This document shows positions 1-8,073 of a DNA stretch of 36,300 bases, in pieces; within the stretch, counting starts at the first letter, position 1; every line of letters starts with the position of its first letter. The notes beneath the pieces are model-generated. The model had not been told where the DNA came from, searched no databases, and worked only from the letters and a program-made list of their open reading frames with translations. The position numbers and the translations under genes are program-made. Source of the stretch: Pseudomonadota bacterium (GTDB lineage: Bacteria > Desulfobacterota > Desulfobulbia > Desulfobulbales > JAHJIY01); NCBI GenBank assembly GCA_018823175.1, contig JAHJIY010000061.1:1-36300 (forward strand), read 5' to 3'.

Positions 1-240
1 GGCTAGCGGCTCAACTCAGCTTTATACCACAAGGGCATAAGTTTCATTTGTGCCGGCTAGCGGCTCAACTCAGCTTTATACCACAAGGGCATAAGTTTCG
101 TTTGTGCCGGCTAGCGGCTCAACTCAGCTTTATACCACAAGGGCATAAGTTTCATTTGAGCCGGCTAGCGGCTCAACTCAGCTTTATACCACAAGGGCAT
201 AAGTTTCATTTGAGCCGGCTAGCGGCTCAACTCAGCTTTA
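1..240 (-). repeat. Left 54-bp tandem palindromic repeat array
   Basis: Four full 54-bp units (1-54, 55-108, 109-162, 163-216) and a fifth truncated at about 240 are nearly identical and have no spacers. Each holds a palindrome (GAGCCG, 5-nt loop, CGGCTC in the cleanest units) flanked by arms that can pair further out (GGTATAA with TTATGCC on the minus strand, allowing G-U). The fifth unit runs into another hairpin, CTCCCGACCGGGAG, at 242-255, just downstream of the cytochrome gene's stop codon. The same element recurs at 27281-27332 and 36095-36300. Because 54 is a multiple of three, the array is open in one plus-strand frame, but the repeated peptide has no protein character. The strand given is the one on which the fold is best preserved. 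The array is cut by the window start. Confidence 0.9.
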
Positions 241-268
241 TCTCCCGACCGGGAGAGATCTGGGCTTA

Positions 269-673
269 TCAGCCGCAATCTTCAGCATCTTTGGGGTTGT
301 AAGTATTGGCCGCATTACGGTACAGGTAATCATTCACCTGCAAAATATCTTCCATGCTCAGAGAAGACCACGATCCATTCTTGGCGCATTCAGGGTATCT
401 CGTGAGAAACACCCTGTTCCAACCCTTCATGGATTTTGATTCTGAATACAGGAAAGGGGCGCCTTTATCGTTGCCCTGGTAATGACAGCTCTTGCATGAT
501 TTTTTGAAAATTTTACTTCCCGGGCTTGCCCAGCCGCTATTATAAAAAGTCAAAATCCGGCAGGTCTGGGTCGCCTCATCCAATCGCTTCTTGGGAGTAG
601 CTTCCGAGGTAGCCGGCAGCGCCAATATCGCCACCAATAATGTTGAAAACAGAAAAAAGAAAAAGTTTTTCAT
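269..673 (-). CDS. Periplasmic monoheme cytochrome c
   Basis: This 134-residue protein has an N-terminal signal peptide (Lys near the start, then a long Phe/Leu/Val core, probable cleavage near residue 26). It carries a single heme-attachment motif CKSCH at residues 60-64, so heme would be bound covalently in the periplasm. The distal ligand is uncertain; Met within SKSMKGW is one candidate. Three other cysteines (about 38, 96 and 133) fall outside the heme motif. A good ribosome binding site (GAGAGGTG) sits upstream of the ATG and supports this start. The gene stands alone: TetR upstream has its own promoter, and the tandem repeat array lies just past the stop. It is probably a small electron carrier, but the partner cannot be inferred. 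The cytochrome call is firm; the subfamily is not. Confidence 0.85.
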   Translation of the reverse strand: MKNFFFFLFSTLLVAILALPATSEATPKKRLDEATQTCRILTFYNSGWASPGSKIFKKSCKSCHYQGNDKGAPFLYSESKSMKGWNRVFLTRYPECAKNGSWSSLSMEDILQVNDYLYRNAANTYNPKDAEDCG

Positions 674-781
674 GCCGCACCTCTCAGGTTAAATTTACAA
701 CTAATAACAAAATGTTAACCATTAACTCAAAATCAGACCACTCTCACTTGATCTTTTTTCCCTTGCAGTTTACCGCCAATT

Positions 782-1429
782 TCAGGACCATTCTTTTGGC
801 CGCATATATCCCATAGAACTTACTCCGTGCCAGGCACATTGCCAGACCTCAGACAAATAGCTTGGCAAAGGCTGCTCAAGCATACCCTCCAGGCGCAGAT
901 GAATCATCCGCAATGGACCGCCAAAGATCGCAGTCGCAGCAACGACAGAATTTACTCCAACGATATCACCTTCCCGGATTCCCTCCTGGACCATTTCCAG
1001 CATCAGGGTAAATGGCCGGGATGAACAAATCGGTTTTTCATCCGGCAGAAATTCCCGATGACGGGCGTGAACAACAAATTCCATGGTATCCGGTTCGTTT
1101 TCAGTCATCGCAAAAAGAAAGGACACTACTTCCCGGCACCTGTCATGACAGGTTTTTTGTTCACCCATAATCTTAACCATTTCTCCTTCCATCCGGACCA
1201 GCAGATCATCATAAAGGGCTTTGGCAATCCCTTCCTTGTTCTTGAAATGATGATAAATCGAACCGATACTCACCTCCGCCCGCCGTTGAATATCATGGAC
1301 CGATGTATTGAAATATCCACTGCGGGTGAACAGGTTAAGGGCCGTCCCCAGAATATGGCCCCGCCTCTCCTCAATTTTCGAATCTTGATGTAGTTGACTC
1401 AAAGCTCTCTTCCTCTCAATAATCTTCAT
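782..1429 (-). CDS. TetR/AcrR-family transcriptional repressor
   Basis: This is a 215-residue protein with a typical TetR N-terminal helix-turn-helix (ILGTALNLFTRSGYFNTSV, then VSIGSIYHHFKNKEGI) and a divergent ligand-binding C-terminal domain. The reading frame extends 18 codons further upstream, but that stretch would read through a promoter and an 18-bp perfect palindrome at 1434-1451, so I place the start at the ATG at 1429. A TTG at 1402 with a good purine-rich site (GAGAGGAAGAG) ahead of it is an alternative. The gene is divergent from an acyl-CoA synthetase at 1599, which suggests a fatty-acid or acyl-CoA ligand as in FadR/PaaR-type TetR regulators. That link is inference. Autoregulation is strongly suggested by the operator position. 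Confidence 0.88.
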   Translation of the reverse strand: MKIIERKRALSQLHQDSKIEERRGHILGTALNLFTRSGYFNTSVHDIQRRAEVSIGSIYHHFKNKEGIAKALYDDLLVRMEGEMVKIMGEQKTCHDRCREVVSFLFAMTENEPDTMEFVVHARHREFLPDEKPICSSRPFTLMLEMVQEGIREGDIVGVNSVVAATAIFGGPLRMIHLRLEGMLEQPLPSYLSEVWQCAWHGVSSMGYMRPKEWS

Positions 1430-1433
1430 TACA

Positions 1434-1451
1434 AGAACGAACGTTCGTTCT
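1434..1451. promoter_or_regulatory. Perfect 18-bp palindrome, probable TetR operator
   Basis: AGAACGAACGTTCGTTCT is a perfect palindrome lying 3 bp downstream of the -10 box and 4 bp upstream of the proposed tetR ATG. It would cover the transcription start. Its size and symmetry are typical of TetR-family operators. Confidence 0.8.
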
Positions 1452-1454
1452 AAT

Positions 1455-1483
1455 AAAATAACACAGCCTGATTTGATTGTCAA
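1455..1483 (-). promoter_or_regulatory. tetR sigma70-type promoter
   Basis: On the minus strand a perfect TTGACA (1478-1483) is followed by a 17-bp spacer and TATTTT (1455-1460). The predicted start falls inside the adjoining palindrome, giving a very short leader with no clear ribosome binding site before the ATG at 1429. Confidence 0.65.
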
Positions 1484-1598
1484 AACAGGTAGCTAATCTC
1501 AAATATTATTCCCAACATTTGTTTTAATACTACCTTTCATGGTATCTATCTGGAATCTCGATTCAACAGTACATTAAAAATTAAATGAACCATCAACC

Positions 1599-3296
1599 AT
1601 GACCGAAAACAACCATTTACCCGAGACCATTGTCGCCTTGACGGAGAGAAGCTCAACAGAATTTACCGACCGCCCGGCCGTGAGCTTTGCGTTTGAAAAA
1701 CCACTTTCATACCAGGAGTGGTTCGGAAAAATACTCCTTCTATCCAGCGCCCTCAAAAAATCAGGTTTAAAAAGAGGCGACAAAGTCGGTCTGCTGGCGG
1801 AGAATTCTCCGGCCTGGGGTATAGCCTATATGGCAATCGTCAGGGCCGGAGGAATTGCGGTGCCGATTTTGCCAGATTTCACAGAGGCCGATATCAGTCA
1901 CATCCTGACCGATGCCGAAGTTGAAATTCTATTTACCACCAAACCGCAGTTGCCTAAAATTTACGAAATAGACACACACAAAATCCGTCACCTGATCACC
2001 CTTGACAACTACCAGGAAAAATTACCGAAAGAAAACAGCCCCCTGCTTACCGTAACTTCCCTAAATGAGATTATGGAAAAAGCGGCAACCCGAAAAACCA
2101 AACCCAAAGAAAGTCTACAGGCAACAAAACATCCCCATGGCGACGACCTGGCCTCCATCATCTATACCTCCGGAACCTCAGGTCACTCAAAAGCTGTAAT
2201 GCTCAGCCATCGGAACCTTTGCAGTAATGTTATCTCCGCCTCATCAATCATTGAAGTTACACCAGACTGGACTTTTTTATCCATCCTGCCTTTGTCACAT
2301 ACCTATGAGTTCACCATCGGTTTTCTGCTGCCGATCATCAGCGGCGCCCGCATTGTTTACACGGACCGCCCCCCGACCCCCGCTATTCTGGAAAAAATAT
2401 GCCGAGCCGAGAAACCATCCATCCTGTGTATGGTGCCGCTGGTCATGGAAAAGATTTACAAAAAAAGAGTCCTGCCGGGGATTAATCGGAGCCGACTGCT
2501 GCAAGTTTGTATGAAACTACCCTTGACCAGACGCCTGATTCTAAAAAAAATCGGCCGGAAGCTGCTGAATTTTTTCGGCGGCAACCTGAAACTGATCGCT
2601 ATTGGCGGCGCAGCCTTAAACCCGGAAGTAGAACATTTTTTCACGGAAGCCGGCTTTCCATACCTTACAGGTTACGGCCTGACCGAGGCGTCTCCTTTGA
2701 TCTCAGGTGGCCCCTTCGGCCAGAAAAACATTGCCATAACCTCATCGGGAAAACCAATCCCCGGAGTCGAGGTTAAAATTGTCAATTCCCGGAGCGATAC
2801 CGGGATCGGTGAAATTCATGCCCGAGGACCCAATATTATGCGGGGATACCACAAAAACCCCACCTTAACCAAGGACACAATAGATCACGACGGCTGGCTG
2901 GCCACCGGCGACCTTGGACATTTAGACCCGGACGGCAACCTGTTTATCCGCGGCCGCAACAAGAACGTAATCGTCCTGACCCACGGTGAAAATATCTATC
3001 CCGAGTCAATCGAAGAAAAAATTAATTCATCAATCAAGGTTGTAGAATCACTGGTCATTGAAAGAAACAACCATCTGGAGGCGATGGTCCACCTTGACTA
3101 TGACCAAATAGACCAGAAAACAAGAGGATACAGTGAACAACAGCAGTTGAACTACATTAATAGTTTGCTAAAAGAGCTGCAAAAGGATATAAACGGGCAG
3201 CTTCCGGTCTATTCGCAAATCTCTCAAATCACTGAGCGCCGGGAACCATTTATCAAGACCGCGACCCACAAGATAAAACGCTACCTTTACACATGA
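1599..3296 (+). CDS. Long-chain acyl-CoA synthetase (AMP-forming)
   Basis: This 565-residue adenylate-forming enzyme would activate a carboxylic acid, probably a fatty acid, to acyl-AMP and then acyl-CoA in the cytoplasm. The ATP-binding loop is YTSGTSGHSKAVMLSH at about residue 190. The YGLTE motif is near 360, the TGDLGHLDPDGNLFIRGR hinge region near 435-455, and a C-terminal lysine segment (TATHKIKRYL) occupies the position of the catalytic Lys. All core motifs are intact and the length is normal. No clear Shine-Dalgarno precedes the ATG. The stop codon overlaps the next gene's start by 4 bp (ATGA), so the two are translationally coupled. The divergent TetR gene suggests regulation by acyl-CoA. 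The substrate chain length is inferred from overall resemblance to FadD15-type enzymes. Confidence 0.88.
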   Translation: MTENNHLPETIVALTERSSTEFTDRPAVSFAFEKPLSYQEWFGKILLLSSALKKSGLKRGDKVGLLAENSPAWGIAYMAIVRAGGIAVPILPDFTEADISHILTDAEVEILFTTKPQLPKIYEIDTHKIRHLITLDNYQEKLPKENSPLLTVTSLNEIMEKAATRKTKPKESLQATKHPHGDDLASIIYTSGTSGHSKAVMLSHRNLCSNVISASSIIEVTPDWTFLSILPLSHTYEFTIGFLLPIISGARIVYTDRPPTPAILEKICRAEKPSILCMVPLVMEKIYKKRVLPGINRSRLLQVCMKLPLTRRLILKKIGRKLLNFFGGNLKLIAIGGAALNPEVEHFFTEAGFPYLTGYGLTEASPLISGGPFGQKNIAITSSGKPIPGVEVKIVNSRSDTGIGEIHARGPNIMRGYHKNPTLTKDTIDHDGWLATGDLGHLDPDGNLFIRGRNKNVIVLTHGENIYPESIEEKINSSIKVVESLVIERNNHLEAMVHLDYDQIDQKTRGYSEQQQLNYINSLLKELQKDINGQLPVYSQISQITERREPFIKTATHKIKRYLYT

Positions 3297-4495
3297 CAGA
3301 CTCACCACAAGAAATCGAAAACATTCCCTTAAGCCACAGCGATATCCATCGTCTGGAACTTGGCGATCGCCGAATAGTGCTGATCGGCACCGCCCATGTC
3401 TCGCAGGAATCAGCCAAACTGGTCCGCCAGGTCATTGAAGCTGAAAAGCCCGACTGTGTTTGCATTGAACTTGACATAAAAAGACATGAAGCCCTGTCCA
3501 AACGAAAACGATGGGTAAGTCTCAACCTCAAAGAAATCATCTACAAAAAACAACTCAGTACCCTGATGATAAATCTGGTCCTGGCCTCATATCAGAAGAA
3601 ACTGGGCGATCAACTTGGTGTGCTGCCGGGGACGGAACTGATGGAAGGGGTCAAGGCCGCGGAGGAGCAAAATATTCCCGTCGCCCTCTGCGACCGAGAT
3701 GTGCGGGTCACCATGCGCCGGGCCTGGCATTCCACTTCCTTTTTAAAGAAGGGTTACCTTTTGGCCAGCATCCTGGCCAGCATGTTTGATGATACGGAGA
3801 TAACCGAAGAAAAACTCGTTGAACTGAAAAAAACCGATGTCCTGTCCGAGTTGATGGAGGAGTTGGGGCAAAGCCTGCCGGAACTGAAAAGAGTCTTGAT
3901 CGACGAACGAGACACCTTTTTATCTGAAAAAATCAAGAGTTCTGAAGGAAAAACAATCGTGGCCGTAGTAGGCGCCGGACATGTGGCCGGAATTAAAAAA
4001 GCCCTGCAGGAAGACCGTTCGGCCAGCATGGCGGAGATAAACACCATCCCGCCGGTTTCTCCCATCTTGAAATTTTTGGCCTGGGCCATTCCGGCTGTGA
4101 TTGTCGGATCGATCATCGCCATCGGCTTTAAAAAGGGCGGTGCGGTGGCCGGGGACAATGTCATATACTGGATCCTGGCCAATGGTATCCCTTCATCAAT
4201 CGGTGCCATGCTCGCCCTGGCTCATCCCCTTACAATTCTGGGTGCATTTGTCGCAGCGCCCCTCACCAGCCTGACCCCGGTGATCGGGGCCGGATACGTC
4301 ACGGCTTTTTTGCAGGTCATTTTCCGCCCCCCGCTGGTCGGTGAATTCGAAACGGTTCTTGATGATATGTCCAGACTTACCGGTTGGTGGAAAAACAAGT
4401 TACTAAGGGTTTTTCTGGCTTTCATCCTGCCCGGTTTCGGGAGCATGATCGGAACCTGGATCGGCGGCGCAGAGATAATTTCCAATCTATTTTAG
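3293..4495 (+). CDS. TraB/GumN-family membrane protein (TraB/PrgY type)
   Basis: This 400-residue protein begins with the hallmark TraB segment IVLIGTAHVSQESAKLV at about residues 28-44, followed by CIELD near 61. A second signature (VVGAGHVAGI) lies near residue 224. The N-terminal two-thirds is soluble; the last ~150 residues contain about four hydrophobic segments rich in Gly, Ala and Ile. The family includes Enterococcus PrgY/TraB (pheromone shutdown) and related putative metalloprotease-fold proteins, but the bacterial chromosomal members have no settled biochemical role. It overlaps the acyl-CoA synthetase stop by 4 bp, so it is in the same operon. A link to lipid or membrane homeostasis is inference from that coupling. 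Confidence 0.85.
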   Translation: MTDSPQEIENIPLSHSDIHRLELGDRRIVLIGTAHVSQESAKLVRQVIEAEKPDCVCIELDIKRHEALSKRKRWVSLNLKEIIYKKQLSTLMINLVLASYQKKLGDQLGVLPGTELMEGVKAAEEQNIPVALCDRDVRVTMRRAWHSTSFLKKGYLLASILASMFDDTEITEEKLVELKKTDVLSELMEELGQSLPELKRVLIDERDTFLSEKIKSSEGKTIVAVVGAGHVAGIKKALQEDRSASMAEINTIPPVSPILKFLAWAIPAVIVGSIIAIGFKKGGAVAGDNVIYWILANGIPSSIGAMLALAHPLTILGAFVAAPLTSLTPVIGAGYVTAFLQVIFRPPLVGEFETVLDDMSRLTGWWKNKLLRVFLAFILPGFGSMIGTWIGGAEIISNLF

Positions 4496-4657
4496 ACCAT
4501 TTTGAAAGAAATATCGGCCTACGAACATAGAAATTTATATCAGCCGCAATACGAACAAGAATAATTTAAAACCGGAAAGGGGCTTGTCCCCCCTCAAGAT
4601 AGTATTAAAAAGAATCCAGCTTTACTTGATTAACCATAAATCTCACACCACAAGATC

Positions 4658-4984
4658 ATGAGCAAAAAAAGAAAACAAAAACAACTATCCTCCAAACAGG
4701 TAAGTTACTTGCGTGGCCTCGGGCATCATCTGTCACCGATTGTCATGCTGGGCAAGGAAGGGATCTCTGACACAGTACTGAAATCAGTAGAAGAAGTTCT
4801 GATCGCCCATGAACTGGTCAAGATGAAAATCCAGGATAATTGCCCGATTGACCGCCAGGAAGCGGCAAAAACAATCGCTGACCGCACCGGCGCTGCCCTG
4901 GTGCAGATCATCGGCAAAATGTTTTTACTGTTTCGGGAAAATCAGGAACAAAAAGAAGACCACAAAATAAAGCTGCCGGTCTGA
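4658..4984 (+). CDS. yhbY: CRM-domain RNA-binding protein YhbY
   Basis: This 108-residue protein is nearly all one CRM (CRS1-YhbY) domain. LRGLGHHLSPIVMLGKEGIS at residues 19-38 contains the GxxG-like loop (GKEG), and a C-terminal strand (VQIIGKMFLLFR) closes the fold. E. coli YhbY associates with pre-50S ribosomal subunits, so a role in ribosome assembly is expected. The N-terminus is very basic (KKRKQKQ), fitting RNA binding. No Shine-Dalgarno is evident before the ATG. It is 162 bp downstream of the TraB gene and may have its own promoter. It converges with a broken response-regulator gene only 8 bp past its stop. Confidence 0.9.
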   Translation: MSKKRKQKQLSSKQVSYLRGLGHHLSPIVMLGKEGISDTVLKSVEEVLIAHELVKMKIQDNCPIDRQEAAKTIADRTGAALVQIIGKMFLLFRENQEQKEDHKIKLPV

Positions 4985-4992
4985 AAATAAAA

Positions 4993-5250
4993 TTAACGTC
5001 CTTGATATTTTCCTCTCATTAGACCGGCAACGGTTGCCAACAGCTTTTTTATATTTATGGGTTTAGAAAATACCGCCGCAGCACTAGTCAACTTGCAATC
5101 TCCCAAAAAGTCTGGTCTCCGAGCTTCCCGCCCTGAAATAGCGATCACCGGAAGATCCACCCAACCCTGCTTAATTTCGGAAATAACCTCCAAAAAATCG
5201 ACTCACGAAAACCACACGATCTCATCATCAACAAGCAGAACATTTGCCAT
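4993..5250 (-). pseudogene. Response-regulator receiver domain, internally deleted with in-frame stop
   Basis: Reading the minus strand from the ATG at 5250 gives a classic receiver N-terminus, MANVLLVDDE, with the acidic pair intact. After 15 codons comes an in-frame TGA (5203-5205). The same frame then continues with DFLEVISEIKQG, LPVIAISG (the T/S switch strand) and FSKPINIKKLL (the conserved Lys), ending at TAA 4993. The whole is about 85 codons against about 120 for a receiver. The missing piece is the middle, including the phospho-acceptor Asp strand. The gene is therefore a remnant with a roughly 40-codon deletion plus a stop. A short product starting at TTG 5193 is possible but would lack the phosphorylation site. 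No kinase is adjacent. Confidence 0.75.
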
Positions 5251-5377
5251 TGAGGGAGACTCTATTTAAATTTATAAGTTAAACGAATCCAAATTATATA
5301 GTAAGTTAGCCCAGTCTGCACAGTCCCCTTTAAAAGTGAGTACAAAACAAACCGGATATTTTCCCGGATAATAGCCA

Positions 5378-6100
5378 ATGAACAAAGACGAAATATACAA
5401 AAACAAAGAGGTGAAGGAAGATTTCCGGTTTAACCGCCAGGTAGCAGAAGTCTTTGATGATATGCTCAGTAGATCGGTACCCTGCTACGGGCAGGTAATG
5501 GATCTGAGCACCCGAATTCTTACGCAGAAACTGCAGCCGGGCGACACTATCTTCGACCTGGGCTGCTCAACGGGGACAACGCTCATTGAGTTGGCCAGAC
5601 GCCTGCCCCAGGAAGACCTGCAATTTGTCGGATTTGACAATTCTGCCGCCATGATCGGCAAGGCATCCTCTAAGGCGGAAATGTATACCATGAAAGACCG
5701 ATTGAATTTCATTGAGCAGGACATCACCGAACTTGACTTGCAAGACGGCGGGGCGATTATCATGAACTACACCTTACAGTTCATTCGCCCCATGATGCGG
5801 CAAGAATTCATCAAAAAAATCAGAACTTTTCTGCGACCGGGAGGCGTCCTGATCATCAGCGAAAAGGTAATATCCCACGACCCGATGCTCAACCGGACCT
5901 TTATCGACCTGTATCTTGATTTCAAGAGAGAAAGCGGCTATTCCGAGCTTGAAATATCCCGCAAGCGCGAGGCGATGGAAAACATCCTGATCCCCTTTTC
6001 AGTGGAAGAAAACCTGACCTTAATGAAAGATGCCGGATTCAGCAGCGTCGAGACATTCTTTCGCTGGTTTAACTTCTCTTCCTTTGTGGCAATTAAATAA
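5378..6100 (+). CDS. cmoA: Carboxy-S-adenosyl-L-methionine synthase CmoA
   Basis: CmoA converts S-adenosylmethionine and prephenate to carboxy-SAM, the cofactor for CmoB. The protein is 240 residues, close to the E. coli enzyme (247). It has a Rossmann methyltransferase fold with motif I FDLGCSTGTTLIEL at about residues 59-72. It also has the CmoA-typical N-terminus (EDFRFNRQVAEVFDDMLSRS), MNYTLQFI near 128 and LRPGGVLIISEKV near 150. The stop codon shares one base with the cmoB start (TAATG), and the gene order matches the conserved cmoAB pair, which makes the assignment strong. No clear ribosome binding site precedes the ATG. Confidence 0.95.
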   Translation: MNKDEIYKNKEVKEDFRFNRQVAEVFDDMLSRSVPCYGQVMDLSTRILTQKLQPGDTIFDLGCSTGTTLIELARRLPQEDLQFVGFDNSAAMIGKASSKAEMYTMKDRLNFIEQDITELDLQDGGAIIMNYTLQFIRPMMRQEFIKKIRTFLRPGGVLIISEKVISHDPMLNRTFIDLYLDFKRESGYSELEISRKREAMENILIPFSVEENLTLMKDAGFSSVETFFRWFNFSSFVAIK

Positions 6101-7062
6101 TGAGACCGTACCTATCCACCCTCCCCACACCCCATAAAGACAAGATCAACTCCCTCCTGGCCGAGCACGACAAACGCCTGCAGCTCAATAAAAAAGGTTT
6201 TTTACGTTACCGTCTCCCCTTCGAGTCCGTCCAGCATATTCGCGCCAACTTTCTCGATTTTTCAGACGATGTGGTCCGGATCGGCCAAGAAGATGAACTT
6301 AGTCTGGAAGAACGTGATCAGGTTTATCAGGTGATGCGGGATTTCATGCCGTGGCGCAAGGGACCTTTCAACATCTTCGGGATTGATATCGACGCGGAAT
6401 GGCGCAGCGAAAAAAAATGGGCCCGGCTCCAACCGTCCCTCCCGGAATTAGCAGGAAAAGTCATCGCCGATATCGGCTGCAACAATGGATACTACATGTT
6501 TCGGATGGCCCACCACAAACCCAGACTGGTCATCGGCTTTGAACCATATCTCCAACACCATTACTCCTTCAAGACCTTAAACAGTTTTGCCGGGCAACAA
6601 AACCTGCAGAGTGAACTTCTGGGAGTAGAAGATATCGGGCTGTTTGAGGGATCTTTCGATCTGGTCTTTCTGATGGGCATCATCTACCACCGAATCTCGC
6701 CGATAGAACTGCTTAATGAGGTCAACAAGTCAATGAAACCGGGCGGCACCTTGATTGTCGAGTCCCAGGCCATCCCCGGCGATGAACCGGTGGCCCTCTT
6801 TCCGGAAAAGACCTACGCCAAGGCGCCGGGCATATACTTTGTCCCCACCGGGGCCTGCCTACAGAACTGGATGACACGAGCCGGTTTCACCGATGTAAAG
6901 ATACTATGCAGCCATCCCATGAATAACGACGAGCAACGCCGCACCGACTGGATGACTTTTGAATCGTTTGACGACTACATGAATCCGGAAAATCAGGCGC
7001 TGACGATCGAAGGATATCCCGCCCCGACCCGGGTCTTGCTTAAAGGGACAAGCAAAGACTGA
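6100..7062 (+). CDS. cmoB: tRNA U34 carboxymethyltransferase CmoB
   Basis: CmoB transfers the carboxymethyl group from carboxy-SAM to 5-hydroxyuridine at the wobble position of tRNA, yielding cmo5U34 and widening codon reading. The 320-residue length matches E. coli CmoB (323). Visible family features include the DAEWRSEKKWARL segment at about residues 97-109, the SAM-binding motif VIADIGCNNGYYMFRM near 122-137, MGIIYHR near 192 and GTLIVESQAI near 219. It directly follows and overlaps cmoA. The hydroxylase step that supplies ho5U34 (TrhO/TrhP type) is not encoded in this window. Confidence 0.95.
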   Translation: MRPYLSTLPTPHKDKINSLLAEHDKRLQLNKKGFLRYRLPFESVQHIRANFLDFSDDVVRIGQEDELSLEERDQVYQVMRDFMPWRKGPFNIFGIDIDAEWRSEKKWARLQPSLPELAGKVIADIGCNNGYYMFRMAHHKPRLVIGFEPYLQHHYSFKTLNSFAGQQNLQSELLGVEDIGLFEGSFDLVFLMGIIYHRISPIELLNEVNKSMKPGGTLIVESQAIPGDEPVALFPEKTYAKAPGIYFVPTGACLQNWMTRAGFTDVKILCSHPMNNDEQRRTDWMTFESFDDYMNPENQALTIEGYPAPTRVLLKGTSKD

Positions 7063-8073
7063 TCAGCGGACAACTACAGTATTGCGGGGCTGATTATTAT
7101 CAAAAATAATTTCAGCCCGAGCCGCCAGTCCCAGATCGACAAGCCGCTTGACATTCATGTTTTTCCTGCCCCGAAAGATGGACTGGTCCGCTTCGGCAAT
7201 GCTGATCGTCCCTCTCCCCTCCGCCGGAAGACATGACAGAACAGCTCGAACCTTCTTAAATAAGATCCGGGAAAGAACCAGCTCTCCGAAGGCAGGGTGA
7301 TAGGGCCCGGCCACAATACTTTGCTCCAAAGTCTCGGTGGCCTGCAATCCCATACGGATAACCCTGATCTGATATCGATCAAAAATGCCCTTGAGTCTGG
7401 CGGTCAGCGCCAGGGCCTTATGCAGAGAAGGCGGCCGATACCTGCCATCTTCATAAAGACGGGCCAGACCGCTGCCCTTAAGGACCACGGTCGGATAAAT
7501 CCGCACCAGATCAGGCTTTAGTCCGGCGATCCGATATGCGCCTTTTATCAGACCGGAGGTGGTCTCGCCCGGCAGTCCTACCATCAACTGGGCGCCAACC
7601 TCCAGTCCGCCGCTTTTCAGATACCCGAAAGCTGCTTCCGTCTGATCTGGGCTATGGCCCCGACCGCTGGCCGCCAGGACTTCCGGCTCCATAGACTGCA
7701 CTCCCAGTTCGACAATTCTCACACCATGATCAAATAAAAATGAAGCGGTATCCGGCCCGATATAGTCCGGTCTGGTGGAAAGCCTGATCTGGTCGACCTC
7801 GCCCTTATCAATAAACGGTTTAACCGCCGACAGGAGTTTAAGCTGGAGATCAATATCCAGGCCGGTAAAGCTACCGCCATAAAAAGCAACCTGAACCGGC
7901 CACCGAAAACGACGCGGCCGAATCAAATGGCGCTCTATCTCCAGACGGACATCTTCGGCATCTACTGTTCTGCCGGTACCGGCCGCACCAGTTATCCGGG
8001 TCTGATCACAGAATACACAACGATGGGGACAACCCTGATGATGAATAAAAACGGGAATAACAAAAGGCGGCAC
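7063..8073 (-). CDS. Radical SAM protein, stand-alone Elp3-like type
   Basis: This 336-residue protein has the [4Fe-4S]/SAM cysteine motif CPHRCVFC (CxxxCxxC) at about residues 15-22. GFYGGSFTG near 65 and VELGVQSM near 121 are typical of the Elp3/YhcC branch of radical SAM enzymes. No GNAT acetyltransferase domain follows, so it is not a full Elp3. The C-terminus (NVKRLVDLGLAARAEIIFDN) resembles the tail of such proteins in delta-type bacteria. The start is GTG at 8073, immediately after the TAG of rnc (TAGGTG), indicating translational coupling. Substrate is unknown; an RNA substrate is plausible from the company of RNase III but is inference. Confidence 0.8.
   Translation of the reverse strand: MPPFVIPVFIHHQGCPHRCVFCDQTRITGAAGTGRTVDAEDVRLEIERHLIRPRRFRWPVQVAFYGGSFTGLDIDLQLKLLSAVKPFIDKGEVDQIRLSTRPDYIGPDTASFLFDHGVRIVELGVQSMEPEVLAASGRGHSPDQTEAAFGYLKSGGLEVGAQLMVGLPGETTSGLIKGAYRIAGLKPDLVRIYPTVVLKGSGLARLYEDGRYRPPSLHKALALTARLKGIFDRYQIRVIRMGLQATETLEQSIVAGPYHPAFGELVLSRILFKKVRAVLSCLPAEGRGTISIAEADQSIFRGRKNMNVKRLVDLGLAARAEIIFDNNQPRNTVVVR

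Noticed and set aside
1..240. CRISPR array
   Set aside because: The 54-bp repeats are contiguous with no unique spacers and no cas genes are present.
48..302. Protein made of 18-residue repeats
   Set aside because: It is only the tandem DNA repeat read in an open frame; the unit length is a multiple of three and there is no start signal.
5203..5205. TGA as a selenocysteine codon in the receiver gene
   Set aside because: The position is not a redox site, about 40 neighbouring codons are missing as well, and no downstream hairpin of the required type is evident.
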